In this document: piece by piece, positions 1-9,143 of the stretch | How the letters are laid out: each line of letters begins with the position of its first letter | Position numbering within the stretch: position 1 is the first letter of the stretch | NCBI RefSeq assembly: GCF_002968015.1 | Contig: NZ_PUIP01000002.1 | Location: 186,001-250,000, forward strand | Origin: Massilia phosphatilytica | GTDB taxonomy: Bacteria; Pseudomonadota; Gammaproteobacteria; Burkholderiales; Burkholderiaceae_D | Length of the DNA stretch: 64,000 nt | Reading direction: 5' to 3' | Notes under the pieces: model-generated | Told to the model about the DNA's origin: nothing | What the model saw: the letters and a program-made list of their open reading frames with translations, nothing else | Database searches by the model: none | Program-made: the position numbers and the translations under genes

Positions 1-2
1 TG

Positions 3-314
3 CCGTGCGGCTCCGTGCTGGAAGGCTATGCGTACATCCTGTCGCATCCGGGCATTCCGACCGTGTTCTACCCGCACGTCTACAACTGGAACCTCAAGAC
101 GCAGATCGCGGCGCTGATGGCGGCGCGCAAGAATGCGGGCGTGACGTCGACGTCGGCCGTGGCCATCCAGCAGGCGACGCAGGGCCTGTATGCGGCCATC
201 ATCACCGGCACGACGCACCAGCTGGCGATGAAGATCGGTCCGAACAGCTGGAGCCCGGGCGCCGGCTGGACCTTGCAGACTTCCGGCAATAATTACGCCG
301 TTTGGATGAAGTAA
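3..314 (+). CDS. secreted alpha-amylase (GH13), C-terminal end only
   Basis: Only the last 103 codons lie in the window; the 5' end is cut off by the window edge. The reading frame opens at position 3 with no start of its own. The stretch EGYAYILSHPGIPTVFYPH is the typical end of the GH13 (beta/alpha)8 barrel, where Gly-Ile-Pro precedes an aromatic segment. About 60 residues of beta-rich sequence with many Thr, Ser and Gly follow, as in the small all-beta domain of alpha-amylases. The enzyme would cleave internal alpha-1,4-glucan bonds of starch or glycogen, probably outside the cell. It ends 12 bp from the convergent cyclase gene. The family call is fairly secure; the exact specificity (maltose-, maltotetraose- or mixed-product type) cannot be judged from this piece. 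Confidence 0.75.
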   Translation, partial: PCGSVLEGYAYILSHPGIPTVFYPHVYNWNLKTQIAALMAARKNAGVTSTSAVAIQQATQGLYAAIITGTTHQLAMKIGPNSWSPGAGWTLQTSGNNYAVWMK

Positions 315-326
315 AAACGTCGCGGC

Positions 327-1532
327 TCAGGCGCCCACCGCCTGCAGCCGCGCCACCTGGCCGCGGCCCGCGACGTCGCGGCCATGCACGCTGACGCGGT
401 TGCGGCCGTTCTGCTTGGCGTGGTACAGCGCCTCGTCCGCACGGAGCAGGATGTCTTCCCATTGATGGTCGTCCGCATCGAGCGCAGCCACGCCCACGCT
501 GACGGTCATCGTGACCGGCTTCCCCTCGACGGTCAGCGGCGCCCCGACCACCGCCTCGCGCAGGCGTTCGGCGATGGTGCACACGTTCCCCGCGTGTTCG
601 CCGACGATCAGCACCGCGAATTCCTCCCCGCCGATGCGGAACAGCGTATCGTACCCGCGCAGCACGCGCGCCGACAGCGCCGTCACGTGGCAGATCGCCG
701 AATCGCCCACGCCGTGGCCGTAGCGGTCGTTGATCGGCTTGAAGTGGTCGATGTCGAACGTGATGAAGAACATCGAGGCACCGGTGCGGTGACAGCGGCG
801 GAAGTCGCGCGTGGCGATGTCGTGCAGGGCGCGCCGGTTCAGCCAGCCGGTCAGCACGTCCGTCAGCGAGGCGCGGCGCAGCGCCAGTGTCTGCTGGTGG
901 GTGACGATCAGCGCGCAGCACATCGTGGCCAGCGACATATATGCGAGCATCGCCAGCGCGCCCGACGTGCGGAAGAAATCGCCGCCCAGGAAGGCCGGCG
1001 GATGACCGTCGTACGCGAGCATGAGCGCCACGCGCGCGACCTGCTGCAACGCGGACAGCACCTGCAGCACGATCAGCGGCAGGTGCGCCGCGCGCGCCTC
1101 GCGCTCGCTGCAGCGCCACAGCAGCCACGCGGCGCCGAGGTTGAGCGCGCCGACGAAGGGGGTGAACAGCACGAGCCGGTACAGCGGCGCCTCGCGCACG
1201 ACCAGCAGCGCGTGCGCCGCGAGCAGGCCGGCCATCAGCATGACGCCCCAGCGCCAGCCCGGCGCCAGGTGCAGATGCCGCCGCACCCCGGCCAGCATGC
1301 CGAAGTGGCCGCCGATGTGGAGCGCGTTGACGCAGGCGATGAAGACGATGGGATTCGTCTGCTGGTGCAGGCCGATGGCGCCCAGCCCGTTACTCAGGGC
1401 GAACAACGCGGCGGCGACCGTCCAGTCAACGAGACAGGCCTGGCGCGCGCTGGCAAGGTACATCAGCCCCATGCTGGCCGCCATGGTCAATGCCGCCAGC
1501 GCGGCGCCCACGATGAGTGTGAAAGCGTCCAT
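327..1532 (-). CDS. membrane-bound diguanylate cyclase (GGDEF domain)
   Basis: Makes cyclic di-GMP from two GTP. The N-terminal half (about 210 residues) has six or so hydrophobic segments and acts as a membrane sensor of unrecognised type. The C-terminal half is a complete GGDEF domain: the active-site motif is GGEEF (in RIGGEEFAVL), and D in DIDHFK is the metal ligand. An RxxD inhibitory site (RGYD) sits five residues before GGEEF, so product feedback inhibition is likely. I chose ATG at 1532 (MDAFTLIVG), which starts directly before the first membrane segment. A TTG at 1562 would add ten residues rich in Arg, Pro and Gly and is less likely. The gene is single and converges with the amylase. 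No EAL or other partner domain is visible. Confidence 0.9.
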   Translation of the reverse strand: MDAFTLIVGAALAALTMAASMGLMYLASARQACLVDWTVAAALFALSNGLGAIGLHQQTNPIVFIACVNALHIGGHFGMLAGVRRHLHLAPGWRWGVMLMAGLLAAHALLVVREAPLYRLVLFTPFVGALNLGAAWLLWRCSEREARAAHLPLIVLQVLSALQQVARVALMLAYDGHPPAFLGGDFFRTSGALAMLAYMSLATMCCALIVTHQQTLALRRASLTDVLTGWLNRRALHDIATRDFRRCHRTGASMFFITFDIDHFKPINDRYGHGVGDSAICHVTALSARVLRGYDTLFRIGGEEFAVLIVGEHAGNVCTIAERLREAVVGAPLTVEGKPVTMTVSVGVAALDADDHQWEDILLRADEALYHAKQNGRNRVSVHGRDVAGRGQVARLQAVGA

Positions 1533-1861
1533 CCGTCCCAGGGCCGGCCGTGCACCGTCCAACCTGTATATATAATTCCATAAGTATAAAACTATTGTTC
1601 ATATGCAAATCTAACCAATTATTGCATTGACAAGCTTTGTCATGTTGCCAAGGAAGCGAAACCGACATTCCGGACGGCTGTGATTGACGGTGTCCGGCGG
1701 CAGTGTCCGCCCGGTGTCCGTTCGTGTGTCCACGTGTCCGACCGTATCGCACGCGCCACGCCCATCCGTATGTATCAGTCTTTTTACAAATCAACCGGGG
1801 TAATGGCGGAACGTCAAGACTAGAATATTTTCCTTCTTTCAACCATGAATGCAGGGTAAAT
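1533..1861. other. divergent intergenic region, AT-rich half then GTGTCC repeats
   Basis: This roughly 300-bp region separates the cyclase (minus strand) from the first M1 peptidase (plus strand). The first 80 bp are much richer in A and T than the surroundings and must hold the cyclase promoter. A perfect inverted repeat TGACAA-GCT-TTGTCA lies at 1628-1642. Positions 1690-1739 contain five GTGTCC copies, listed separately. A TTGACA hexamer at 1627 has no -10 box at proper spacing. No coding sequence could be supported here; an in-frame extension of the peptidase to 1703 has no signal-peptide sense and is rejected. Confidence 0.55.
1690..1739. repeat. five GTGTCC direct repeats upstream of the M1 peptidase genes
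   Basis: GTGTCC occurs at 1690, 1703, 1714, 1726 and 1734, giving spacings of 13, 11, 12 and 8 bp. The cluster lies about 125-170 bp before the peptidase start codon. It could be a multi-site regulator target, but no known box is recognised. Confidence 0.5.
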
Positions 1862-4222
1862 ATGATACGTTTCCCGATCGGCCTGGCGGCGCTATGCCTC
1901 AGCGTAGCGGCAATCGCGGCAGAACCTTTCGACGACAAATTCCGCCAGCTCGACGAATTGCTGCCTACCCCGACCACGATCCGCACCGCCTCCGGCGCCC
2001 CGGGACACGCGTACTGGCAGCAGCGCGCCGACTATGCGATCCGCGCCACGCTGGACGAGAGCAGGCGCGCAATCAGCGGGACCGAGACGATCACGTATCA
2101 CAATAATTCGCCCGACACGCTGTCCTACCTGTGGGTCCAGCTCGACCAGAACATCTACAAGCGCGATTCCGACGCGCGCATGACGGCCACCGTCCCGTCG
2201 CGCGACGCCTGGACCAAGGCGCGCGGGCCGGAAGACGGCTACAAATTCGACGCGCTGCGCGCCGTGCTGGAAAAGAGCACGTTCGACGGCGGTTTTAAAA
2301 TCGCCGTCGTGAAGGATGCCGGCGGGCGTCCGCTGCACGTCGTCATCAACCGCACGATGATGCGCATCGACCTGCCGCAGCCGCTGAAACCGGGCGCGAA
2401 GGTCGCGTTCTCGATCGACTGGAGCTACAACATCAACGAGCAGAAGGTGCTCGGCGGCCGCTCCGGCTACGAAAAATTCGACGAGGACAAGAACGACCTG
2501 TTCGAGATCGCCCAGTGGTTCCCGCGCATGGCCGCGTACTACGATGTGACGGGCTGGCAGCACAAGCAGTTCCTCGGCACCGGCGAATTCACCCTGGAAT
2601 TCGGTGACTACGACGTGCAGCTGACCGTCCCCGCCGACCACATCGTGGCCAGCACCGGCGAGCTGCAGAACCCGGGCGACGTGCTCACCGCCGCCCAGCG
2701 CCAGCGCCTGGAGCAGGCGCGCACGGCGACGAAGCCCGTCATCATCGTCACGCAGGCCGAAGCCGAAGCGAAGGAAAAGACCCGCGCCAGCGGCACGAAG
2801 ACGTGGCGCTTCCGCGCGAAGAACGTGCGCGATTTCGCGTGGGCGTCGAGCCGCAAGTTCATCTGGGACGCGCAAGGCTTCAAGAAGGACGCGACCAACG
2901 TCCTGGCGCAGTCGTTCTACCCGAAGGAAGGCAACCCGCTGTGGGAAAAATACTCGACGGCCGCCGTGATCCACACGATCGCCGAGTACAACAAGTATTC
3001 GTTCGACTATCCGTATCCCGTCGCGATTTCCGTGAACGGTCCGGTGGGCGGCATGGAATACCCGATGATCTGCTTTAACGGCCCCCGTCCGACCAAGGAC
3101 AAGAAGACGGGCGAGCTCACGTACTCCAGCCGCACCAAGTATGGCCTGATCAGCGTCGTGATCCACGAGGTGGGCCACAACTACTTCCCGATGATCGTCA
3201 ACTCGGACGAGCGCCAGTGGACGTGGATGGACGAAGGCCTGAACAGCTTCCTGGAATACCTGGCCGAACAGGCGTGGGAAGAGCACTATCCGCAGTCGCG
3301 CGGCGAACCGCGCGCCATCGTCGACTACATGAAGAGCACCAACCAGGTGCCGATCATGACGAACTCGGAATCCATCGCCGCCCTCGGCTACAACGCGTAC
3401 GCCAAGCCGACGGCCGCGCTGATCGTCCTGCGCGAGACGGTGCTGGGCCGCGAGCTGTTCGACTTCGCCTTCCGCGAATACGCCCAGCGCTGGAAATTCA
3501 AGCGTCCGACGCCATCCGATTTCTTCCGCACGATGGAAGATGCGTCGGGCACGGACCTGGACTGGTTCTGGCGCGGCTGGTTCTATACGACCGACCACGT
3601 GGACGTGAGCGTCGACGGCATCAGCGAATACACGGTCGGCACGAAGGACCCGGACATCGAGAAAGCATGGAAGAAAGCGCGGCGCGATGCCGAGCCGATC
3701 TCCATCACCGACCAGCGCAACAAGGGCACCCTGCCCCGCCGCGTCGACGCCCAGCCGGAGCTGAAGGACTTCTACAACGAGCATGACGAGTTCACCGTCA
3801 CGAACCACGACCGCAACAAGTTCAAGGAAGCCGTCGGCGACCTGGACGACTGGGAAAAAAACCTGCTCAAGGAAGGCAAGCATCTGTACCTCGTCGACTT
3901 CAGCAACCTCGGTGGCCTCGTGACGCCGCTCGTGCTGGAGATCACCCTCCAGAGCGGGAAGAAGTACGTCGAGCGCATCCCGGCCGAGGTGTGGCGCTAC
4001 ACGCCGAAGAAGATCACGAAACTGATCATCACGGACGAACCGATGGTCGCGCTGACGCAGGATCCGAACTGGGAGACCGCCGACACGGACACCAGCAACA
4101 ACAGCTGGCCGCGCAAGGCGATGCCGTCGCGCCTGGAACTGTACAAGACCGAGCATGACAAGGACAACCTGATGCGGGACTTCAACGAGAAACTGAAGAC
4201 CAAGGACGACAAGGCGGAATAA
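1862..4222 (+). CDS. secreted M1 family zinc metallopeptidase, first of a tandem pair
   Basis: A 786-residue gluzincin with a Sec signal peptide (MIRFPIGLAALCLSVAAIAA, cleavage likely before EPFDD), hence periplasmic or outside the cell. Zinc motif HEVGH is at residues 435-439, with the third ligand Glu at 458 (HEXXH-x18-E). The substrate-binding exopeptidase motif appears as GGMEYPM rather than the common GAMEN. The ATG at 1862 is chosen because it alone gives a clean signal peptide; the frame stays open to 1703 but that stretch looks like leader DNA. A terminator-like hairpin and then a close paralogue follow. Both are much longer on the C-terminal side than the catalytic core needs, with many charged residues near the end. 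It probably trims peptides for the receptor encoded downstream, which is inferred from context. Confidence 0.88.
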   Translation: MIRFPIGLAALCLSVAAIAAEPFDDKFRQLDELLPTPTTIRTASGAPGHAYWQQRADYAIRATLDESRRAISGTETITYHNNSPDTLSYLWVQLDQNIYKRDSDARMTATVPSRDAWTKARGPEDGYKFDALRAVLEKSTFDGGFKIAVVKDAGGRPLHVVINRTMMRIDLPQPLKPGAKVAFSIDWSYNINEQKVLGGRSGYEKFDEDKNDLFEIAQWFPRMAAYYDVTGWQHKQFLGTGEFTLEFGDYDVQLTVPADHIVASTGELQNPGDVLTAAQRQRLEQARTATKPVIIVTQAEAEAKEKTRASGTKTWRFRAKNVRDFAWASSRKFIWDAQGFKKDATNVLAQSFYPKEGNPLWEKYSTAAVIHTIAEYNKYSFDYPYPVAISVNGPVGGMEYPMICFNGPRPTKDKKTGELTYSSRTKYGLISVVIHEVGHNYFPMIVNSDERQWTWMDEGLNSFLEYLAEQAWEEHYPQSRGEPRAIVDYMKSTNQVPIMTNSESIAALGYNAYAKPTAALIVLRETVLGRELFDFAFREYAQRWKFKRPTPSDFFRTMEDASGTDLDWFWRGWFYTTDHVDVSVDGISEYTVGTKDPDIEKAWKKARRDAEPISITDQRNKGTLPRRVDAQPELKDFYNEHDEFTVTNHDRNKFKEAVGDLDDWEKNLLKEGKHLYLVDFSNLGGLVTPLVLEITLQSGKKYVERIPAEVWRYTPKKITKLIITDEPMVALTQDPNWETADTDTSNNSWPRKAMPSRLELYKTEHDKDNLMRDFNEKLKTKDDKAE

Positions 4223-4241
4223 CACGCCCTACGTCTGCCCC

Positions 4242-4276
4242 CGGCAACGGCGCCCACAAGGTGCCGTTGCCGTTTT
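4242..4276 (+). terminator. terminator-like hairpin between the two M1 genes
   Basis: A 10-bp perfect stem CGGCAACGGC / GCCGTTGCCG (4242-4251 and 4263-4272) with an 11-nt loop is followed by TTTT. The T-run is short, so it may only partly stop transcription and set a lower level for the downstream genes. Confidence 0.6.
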
Positions 4277-4292
4277 CACTTTAGACACCGAC

Positions 4293-6638
4293 ATGAAACG
4301 CCTGACCACCCTCGCCCTGCTCGTCCTCGCCTCGGCCACCCATGCCCAGGCGTTCGACGACAAATTCCGCCAGCTGGACGAACTGCTGCCGACGCCCACC
4401 GACACCCGCACCGCCTCCGGCGCGCCGGGACACGCGTACTGGCAGCAGCGCGCCGACTACCGCATCCGCGCCACGCTGGACGAAGCCAGGCGCGCCGTCA
4501 CCGGTTCGGAAACCATCACGTACCACAACAACTCGCCGGACACGCTGGCGTACCTGTGGGTGCAGCTCGACCAGAACATGTTCCGCGCAGATTCCGACAA
4601 CCGCCGCATCGCCAGCTATCCGTCGCGCGACGCGTGGCGCTCCAGCGGCACGCCGTTCGAATCGGCCCGCTTCCTCGTCGAGAGCGCGACCTTCGACGGC
4701 GGTTTCAAGATCGCTTCCGCCACGGATCAACACGGCCGTCCGCTGCGCACCACGATCAACAAGACGATGATGCGTATCGACCTGGCCGAGCCGTTGAAGC
4801 CGGGCGCGCGTATCGCGTTCGATGTGAGCTGGAGCTTCAACATACCCGAGACGACCGTGCTCGGACGGCGCATGGGCTTCGAGCGATTCAAGGGTGAACA
4901 ACTGCGAGAAGACAAGAACGACCTGTTCGAAATCGCCCAGTGGTTCCCGCGCATGGCCGCATACTACGATGCGCACGGCTGGCAAAATAAACAGTACGTG
5001 GGCGACGGCGAGTTCACCCTGGAGTTCGGCGATTACGATGTCGAGCTGACGGTACCCGCGGACCATATCGTCGCCGCGACGGGCGAGCTGCAGAACGCGG
5101 GCACCGTGCTGACACAAGCCCAGCGCGACCGCCTCGCGCGGGCGCGCACGGCCGACAAGCCCGTCCTCATCGTCACGCAGCAGGAAGCGGAAGCGAACGA
5201 GAAGCAGCGTGCCACGGCCATGAAGACCTGGCGCTTCAAGGCGACGAATGTGCGCGACTTCGCGTGGGCATCGAGCCGCAAATTCATCTGGGACGCGCAA
5301 GGTTTTAAAAAGGACGGGACGAACGTGCTGGCCATGTCGTTCTACCCGAAGGAAGGCAACCCGCTGTGGGAACAGTATTCCACGCAGGCCATCATCCACA
5401 CGATCGCCGAGTACAACAGGTATGCATTCGATTATCCGTACCCCGTCGCGATTTCCGTGAACGGCCCGGTGGGCGGCATGGAATACCCGATGATCTCGTT
5501 CAACGGCGGCCGTCCCGTGAAAGACAAGAAGACCGGGGAACTGACCTGGTCGAAGAACACGAAGTATGGGCTGATCAGCGTGATCATCCACGAAGTGGGT
5601 CACAACTACTTCCCGATGATCGTCAACTCCGACGAGCGCCAGTGGACGTGGATGGACGAGGGCCTGAACTCGTTCATGCAGTTCCTGGCCGAGCAGGCGT
5701 GGGAAGACCGCTACCCGTCGCGCCGCGGTGAAGCGCGCAACATCGTCGACTACATGAAGAGCCGCAACCAGGTGCCGGTGATGACGAACTCGGAATCCGT
5801 CACGCAGCGCGGCAACAACGCATACGCGAAACCGGCGACGGCACTGAACATCCTGCGCGAGACGGTCCTCGGCCGCGAACTGTTCGATTTCGCCTTCCGC
5901 GAGTACGCGCAGCGCTGGAAGTTCAAGCGCCCGACGCCGGCCGATTTCTTCCGCACGATGGAAGATGCTTCGGGCACGGACCTCGACTGGTTCTGGCGCG
6001 GCTGGTTCTACACGACGGACAACGTCGACGTGAGCGTGGACGGCATCAGCGAATATACGGTCGGCACGAAGGATCCGGAGATCGAAAAAGCGTGGAAGAA
6101 AGCGCAGCGCGACGCCGAGCCGATTTCGATCACGGACCAGCGCAACCAGGGCACCCTGCCGCGCCGTGTGGATGCGCATCCGGAACTGAAGGACTTCTAC
6201 AACGAGCACGACGCGTTCACCGTCACGAACCACGACCGCAACAAGTACAATGAGGCGATCGGCGACCTGGAAGACTGGGAAAAGGCGCTGCTCAAGGAAG
6301 GCAAGCATTTGTACCTTGTCGACTTCAGCAACGTGGGCGGGCTCGTGACGCCGCTGATCCTCGAGATCCAGCTTGCGAGCGGCAAGAAATACGTCGAACG
6401 GATTCCGGCCGAGGTGTGGCGCTACAGCCCGAAGAAGGTCACGAAGCTGATCGTCACGGACGAACCAATGGTCGCGCTGACGCAGGACCCGTATTGGGAA
6501 ACGGCCGACACGGACACCAGCAATAACGCCTGGCCCCGCAAGGCGGTGCCGTCGCGGCTGGAGTTGTACAAGACGCAGCGTGACAAGGACAACCTGATGA
6601 GTGACTTCAACGAAAAATTGAAGAAGGTGGATAAATGA
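4293..6638 (+). CDS. secreted M1 family zinc metallopeptidase, second of a tandem pair
   Basis: A 781-residue paralogue of the preceding gene. Long runs of identical sequence surround the zinc site and continue almost to the C-terminus, so the pair arose by tandem duplication. The signal peptide is MKRLTTLALLVLASATHAQA, after which both mature proteins begin with the same FDDKFRQLDELLPTP stretch. HEVGH starts at residue 433 with Glu 19 residues after the second His, and GGMEYPM is also kept. This copy has a four-residue insertion (GEQL region) before EDKNDLFEI that the first lacks. The stop codon overlaps the DUF6702 start by 4 bp (ATGA), so translation is coupled. Confidence 0.88.
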   Translation: MKRLTTLALLVLASATHAQAFDDKFRQLDELLPTPTDTRTASGAPGHAYWQQRADYRIRATLDEARRAVTGSETITYHNNSPDTLAYLWVQLDQNMFRADSDNRRIASYPSRDAWRSSGTPFESARFLVESATFDGGFKIASATDQHGRPLRTTINKTMMRIDLAEPLKPGARIAFDVSWSFNIPETTVLGRRMGFERFKGEQLREDKNDLFEIAQWFPRMAAYYDAHGWQNKQYVGDGEFTLEFGDYDVELTVPADHIVAATGELQNAGTVLTQAQRDRLARARTADKPVLIVTQQEAEANEKQRATAMKTWRFKATNVRDFAWASSRKFIWDAQGFKKDGTNVLAMSFYPKEGNPLWEQYSTQAIIHTIAEYNRYAFDYPYPVAISVNGPVGGMEYPMISFNGGRPVKDKKTGELTWSKNTKYGLISVIIHEVGHNYFPMIVNSDERQWTWMDEGLNSFMQFLAEQAWEDRYPSRRGEARNIVDYMKSRNQVPVMTNSESVTQRGNNAYAKPATALNILRETVLGRELFDFAFREYAQRWKFKRPTPADFFRTMEDASGTDLDWFWRGWFYTTDNVDVSVDGISEYTVGTKDPEIEKAWKKAQRDAEPISITDQRNQGTLPRRVDAHPELKDFYNEHDAFTVTNHDRNKYNEAIGDLEDWEKALLKEGKHLYLVDFSNVGGLVTPLILEIQLASGKKYVERIPAEVWRYSPKKVTKLIVTDEPMVALTQDPYWETADTDTSNNAWPRKAVPSRLELYKTQRDKDNLMSDFNEKLKKVDK

Positions 6639-7120
6639 CGCTGCGCCGCCTCCTGATGCTGCTGTGCGCATGCGTGAGCATCCACGCGTCCGCGCACCGC
6701 TTCCACGCCGGCATCACCGACATCAGCTACAACGAGCGCACGGGCAGCACGGAAGTCGTGCACACGTACATGGCGCACGACGTCGAGGCACTGCTGACGG
6801 CGCTCTACCAGCGCCAGTTCGACCTGTCCGACCCGGACGACCAGGCCGTGCTGCGCAAGTACGTCGAAAAACAGTTCTGGCTGGCCGACAAGGACGGCCA
6901 CCGGCTGCCGCTGAACTGGGTGGGCGTGACGGTCGACACGGACAGCGTCGTCGTGTACCAGGAAGCCGTGCGCACGCCCGTCGTGAAAGTCGAGACGATC
7001 CACGATGCCGTACTGAGCGACTTCCTGCCCGACCAGCAGAACACCGTGAACGTGACGGCGAACGGTGGCCTGCGCACGTTCGGTTTTACCAGCAGCCGCA
7101 CCGAACTCGCCGTCCACTGA
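6635..7120 (+). CDS. DUF6702 family exported protein
   Basis: A 161-residue small exported protein. The signal peptide is MTLRRLLMLLCACVSIHASA; the mature part begins HRFHAGITDISYNE, which matches the DUF6702 family as I know it. The His pair at the mature N-terminus and several further His and Asp residues could bind metal, but no function has been established to my knowledge. It overlaps the upstream peptidase (ATGA at 6635-6638), and its stop TGA overlaps the ATG of the TonB receptor at 7120. The three genes are therefore one translationally coupled unit. The context suggests an envelope job tied to peptide or metal uptake. Confidence 0.75.
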   Translation: MTLRRLLMLLCACVSIHASAHRFHAGITDISYNERTGSTEVVHTYMAHDVEALLTALYQRQFDLSDPDDQAVLRKYVEKQFWLADKDGHRLPLNWVGVTVDTDSVVVYQEAVRTPVVKVETIHDAVLSDFLPDQQNTVNVTANGGLRTFGFTSSRTELAVH

Positions 7121-9102
7121 TGCGGACTGTCGCCCTGCTGCTGGCCAGCCTGACCGCTCCCGCTTGGGCGGACGATCCCGTGATCCAGCGCGTGCTCGTC
7201 GAGGGCGCGCGCACGAGCCAGCTGGGCATCGCAGATTCCGCCAACGCCGGCACCGTCAACCAGAAGGAACTGGCGACGCGCACCGTGTACCGGCCCGGCG
7301 AACTGCTGGAAGCGGCGCCGGGGCTGATCGTCAGCCAGCACAGCGGCGAAGGCAAGGCGAACCAGTTCTTCCTGCGCGGCTTCAACCTGGACCACGGCAC
7401 GGACCTGGCCACGTACCTGGACGACATGCCCGTCAACCAGCGCAGCCACGCGCACGGCCAGGGCTGGACCGACCTGAACTTCCTGATCCCGGAACTGACG
7501 GCGCACCTGGACTACAAGAAAGGCCCGTACTCGGCGCGCGAAGGCGATTTCGCGTCGGCCGGCAGCGCGGCTATCACCTACGCGAACCGCCTGGCGCGCA
7601 ACGTGGCCACCGTCAGCATCGGCCAGGACGGCCATGCGCGCACGGCGCTGGCCGCATCGAAGGAGATCGATGACGGCGTGCTGACGTATGCGCTGGAAGC
7701 CCTGCACAACGACGGCCCGTACACGCACCCGGACGATTACCAGAAGCTGAACGGCGTGCTGCGCTACAGCCGCGGCTACGTGAACAACGGCTGGAGCGTG
7801 ACGGCGATGGCGTACCGCGGCCGCTGGAATGCAACGGACCAGATCCCCGAACGTGCCGTCGCCGCCGGCCAGCTGGGCCGCTTCGATGCCGTCGATACGA
7901 CCGACGGCGGCGCAGCGAAGCGCTTCAGCCTGTCGGGCGTATGGCGCCGCGCGGGCCAGGACTCGGCGTCGAAGGTGAGCGCCTACCTCATCCGCAACCA
8001 GCTCGACCTGTGGTCGGACTTCACGTATTTCATGAACGACCCGGTGAACGGCGACCAGTTCGCCCAGCCGGACCGGCGCGTGACGGGCGGCGTCAACGCC
8101 ACGCACAGCTGGCACGTGCACCGGGGCGAGACGTCGGAGTCGGACATCACCGTCGGCGTGGATGCGCAGAATGACAACATCTTCAACGGCCTCTATCGCA
8201 CGGCCGCGCGCCGGACCTTGTCGGTCACGCGCGCGGATCACATCGTCGAGACGAGCACCGGGGCCTTCATCGAGAACGCCACCCGCTGGAACCCGTGGCT
8301 GCGCTCGACGGTGGGCCTGCGTGCGGACGACTACCGGTTCCGGGTGCGCACCAGCGCCATCGACAACAGCGACGCGCTGGCCAGCCCGTCCGCGAACGTC
8401 GTGTTCGGGCCGTGGCGCCAGACCGAGCTCTATGTGAACTATGGCGCGGGCTTCCACAGCAACGATGCGCGCGGCACCGCCACGGTGCCGGGCCTCGTGC
8501 GCTCGCGCGGCATGGAGCTGGGCCTGCGCACCGAAGCGATCGCCAAAATGCAGACAGCCATCTCGCTGTACCGCCTCGACTTCGATTCGGAGCTGACGTA
8601 CGCCGGGGACGAAGGGACGACTGAAGCCGGGCCGCCCAGCCGCCGCATCGGCATCGAATTCTCGAATTACTATAAACCGTATAAATGGTTGTCAATCGAC
8701 TTCGACGCCGCTTACGCGCATGCGCGCTCGCGCGGCGTCGCGGCCGGCCAGGACCGCATCCCGGAAGCGATCGAGGGCGTCGCCCAGCTCGCGCTGACGG
8801 TAAGCCAGTTGGGGCCATGGGAAGGCGCGCTACGCCTGCGGTACTTCGGGCCGCGGCCCCTCGTCGAGGATGACAGCGTGCGCTCGCGCGCCAGCACGAC
8901 CTTGAACGGCCGCCTCGGCTACCGCGTGAGCCGCGACCTGCGGCTGGAACTGGAAGGTTTCAACCTGACGAACCGGCGCGCGTCGGCGATCGATTACTAC
9001 TATGCGTCGCAACTGAAAGGCGAAGCGGCACCGCGCGAGGACGTGCATTCCCATCCGATCGAAGCACGTTCGTTCCGGCTGACGCTCGTCAGGAACTGGT
9101 GA
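7120..9102 (+). CDS. TonB-dependent outer-membrane receptor
   Basis: A 660-residue receptor. The signal peptide is MRTVALLLASLTAPAWA. A plug domain follows, with the usual elements: VQ/RVLVEGART near the start, then QFFLRGFNLDHGTDLATYLD and a KGPYSA segment around residues 75-150. The rest is a beta-barrel rich in alternating aromatic residues, ending in the terminal Trp (LTLVRNW) expected for barrel insertion. The ATG at 7120 overlaps the stop of the DUF6702 gene by one base. The ligand is unknown. The coupled peptidase and DUF6702 genes suggest peptides, or a metal bound to peptides, as cargo; this is inference. No local ExbB, ExbD or TonB gene is present. Confidence 0.88.
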   Translation: MRTVALLLASLTAPAWADDPVIQRVLVEGARTSQLGIADSANAGTVNQKELATRTVYRPGELLEAAPGLIVSQHSGEGKANQFFLRGFNLDHGTDLATYLDDMPVNQRSHAHGQGWTDLNFLIPELTAHLDYKKGPYSAREGDFASAGSAAITYANRLARNVATVSIGQDGHARTALAASKEIDDGVLTYALEALHNDGPYTHPDDYQKLNGVLRYSRGYVNNGWSVTAMAYRGRWNATDQIPERAVAAGQLGRFDAVDTTDGGAAKRFSLSGVWRRAGQDSASKVSAYLIRNQLDLWSDFTYFMNDPVNGDQFAQPDRRVTGGVNATHSWHVHRGETSESDITVGVDAQNDNIFNGLYRTAARRTLSVTRADHIVETSTGAFIENATRWNPWLRSTVGLRADDYRFRVRTSAIDNSDALASPSANVVFGPWRQTELYVNYGAGFHSNDARGTATVPGLVRSRGMELGLRTEAIAKMQTAISLYRLDFDSELTYAGDEGTTEAGPPSRRIGIEFSNYYKPYKWLSIDFDAAYAHARSRGVAAGQDRIPEAIEGVAQLALTVSQLGPWEGALRLRYFGPRPLVEDDSVRSRASTTLNGRLGYRVSRDLRLELEGFNLTNRRASAIDYYYASQLKGEAAPREDVHSHPIEARSFRLTLVRNW

Positions 9103-9143
9103 TGCCCGGCACGAGGCCGCGCAAAAAGTGCTAGGCTACCGGG

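Noticed and set aside
1627..1655. TTGACA hexamer at 1627 as a promoter for the M1 operon
   Set aside because: The base positions 17-18 nt downstream read AAGGAA, which is not a -10 box, and the distance to the gene is over 200 bp.
4281..6671. Very long open frame antisense to the second M1 gene (and a similar one antisense to the first)
   Set aside because: The translation is rich in Arg, Val, His and Ala without any domain, and it mirrors codon-position GC bias of the peptidase. The sense strand carries a clear zinc peptidase.
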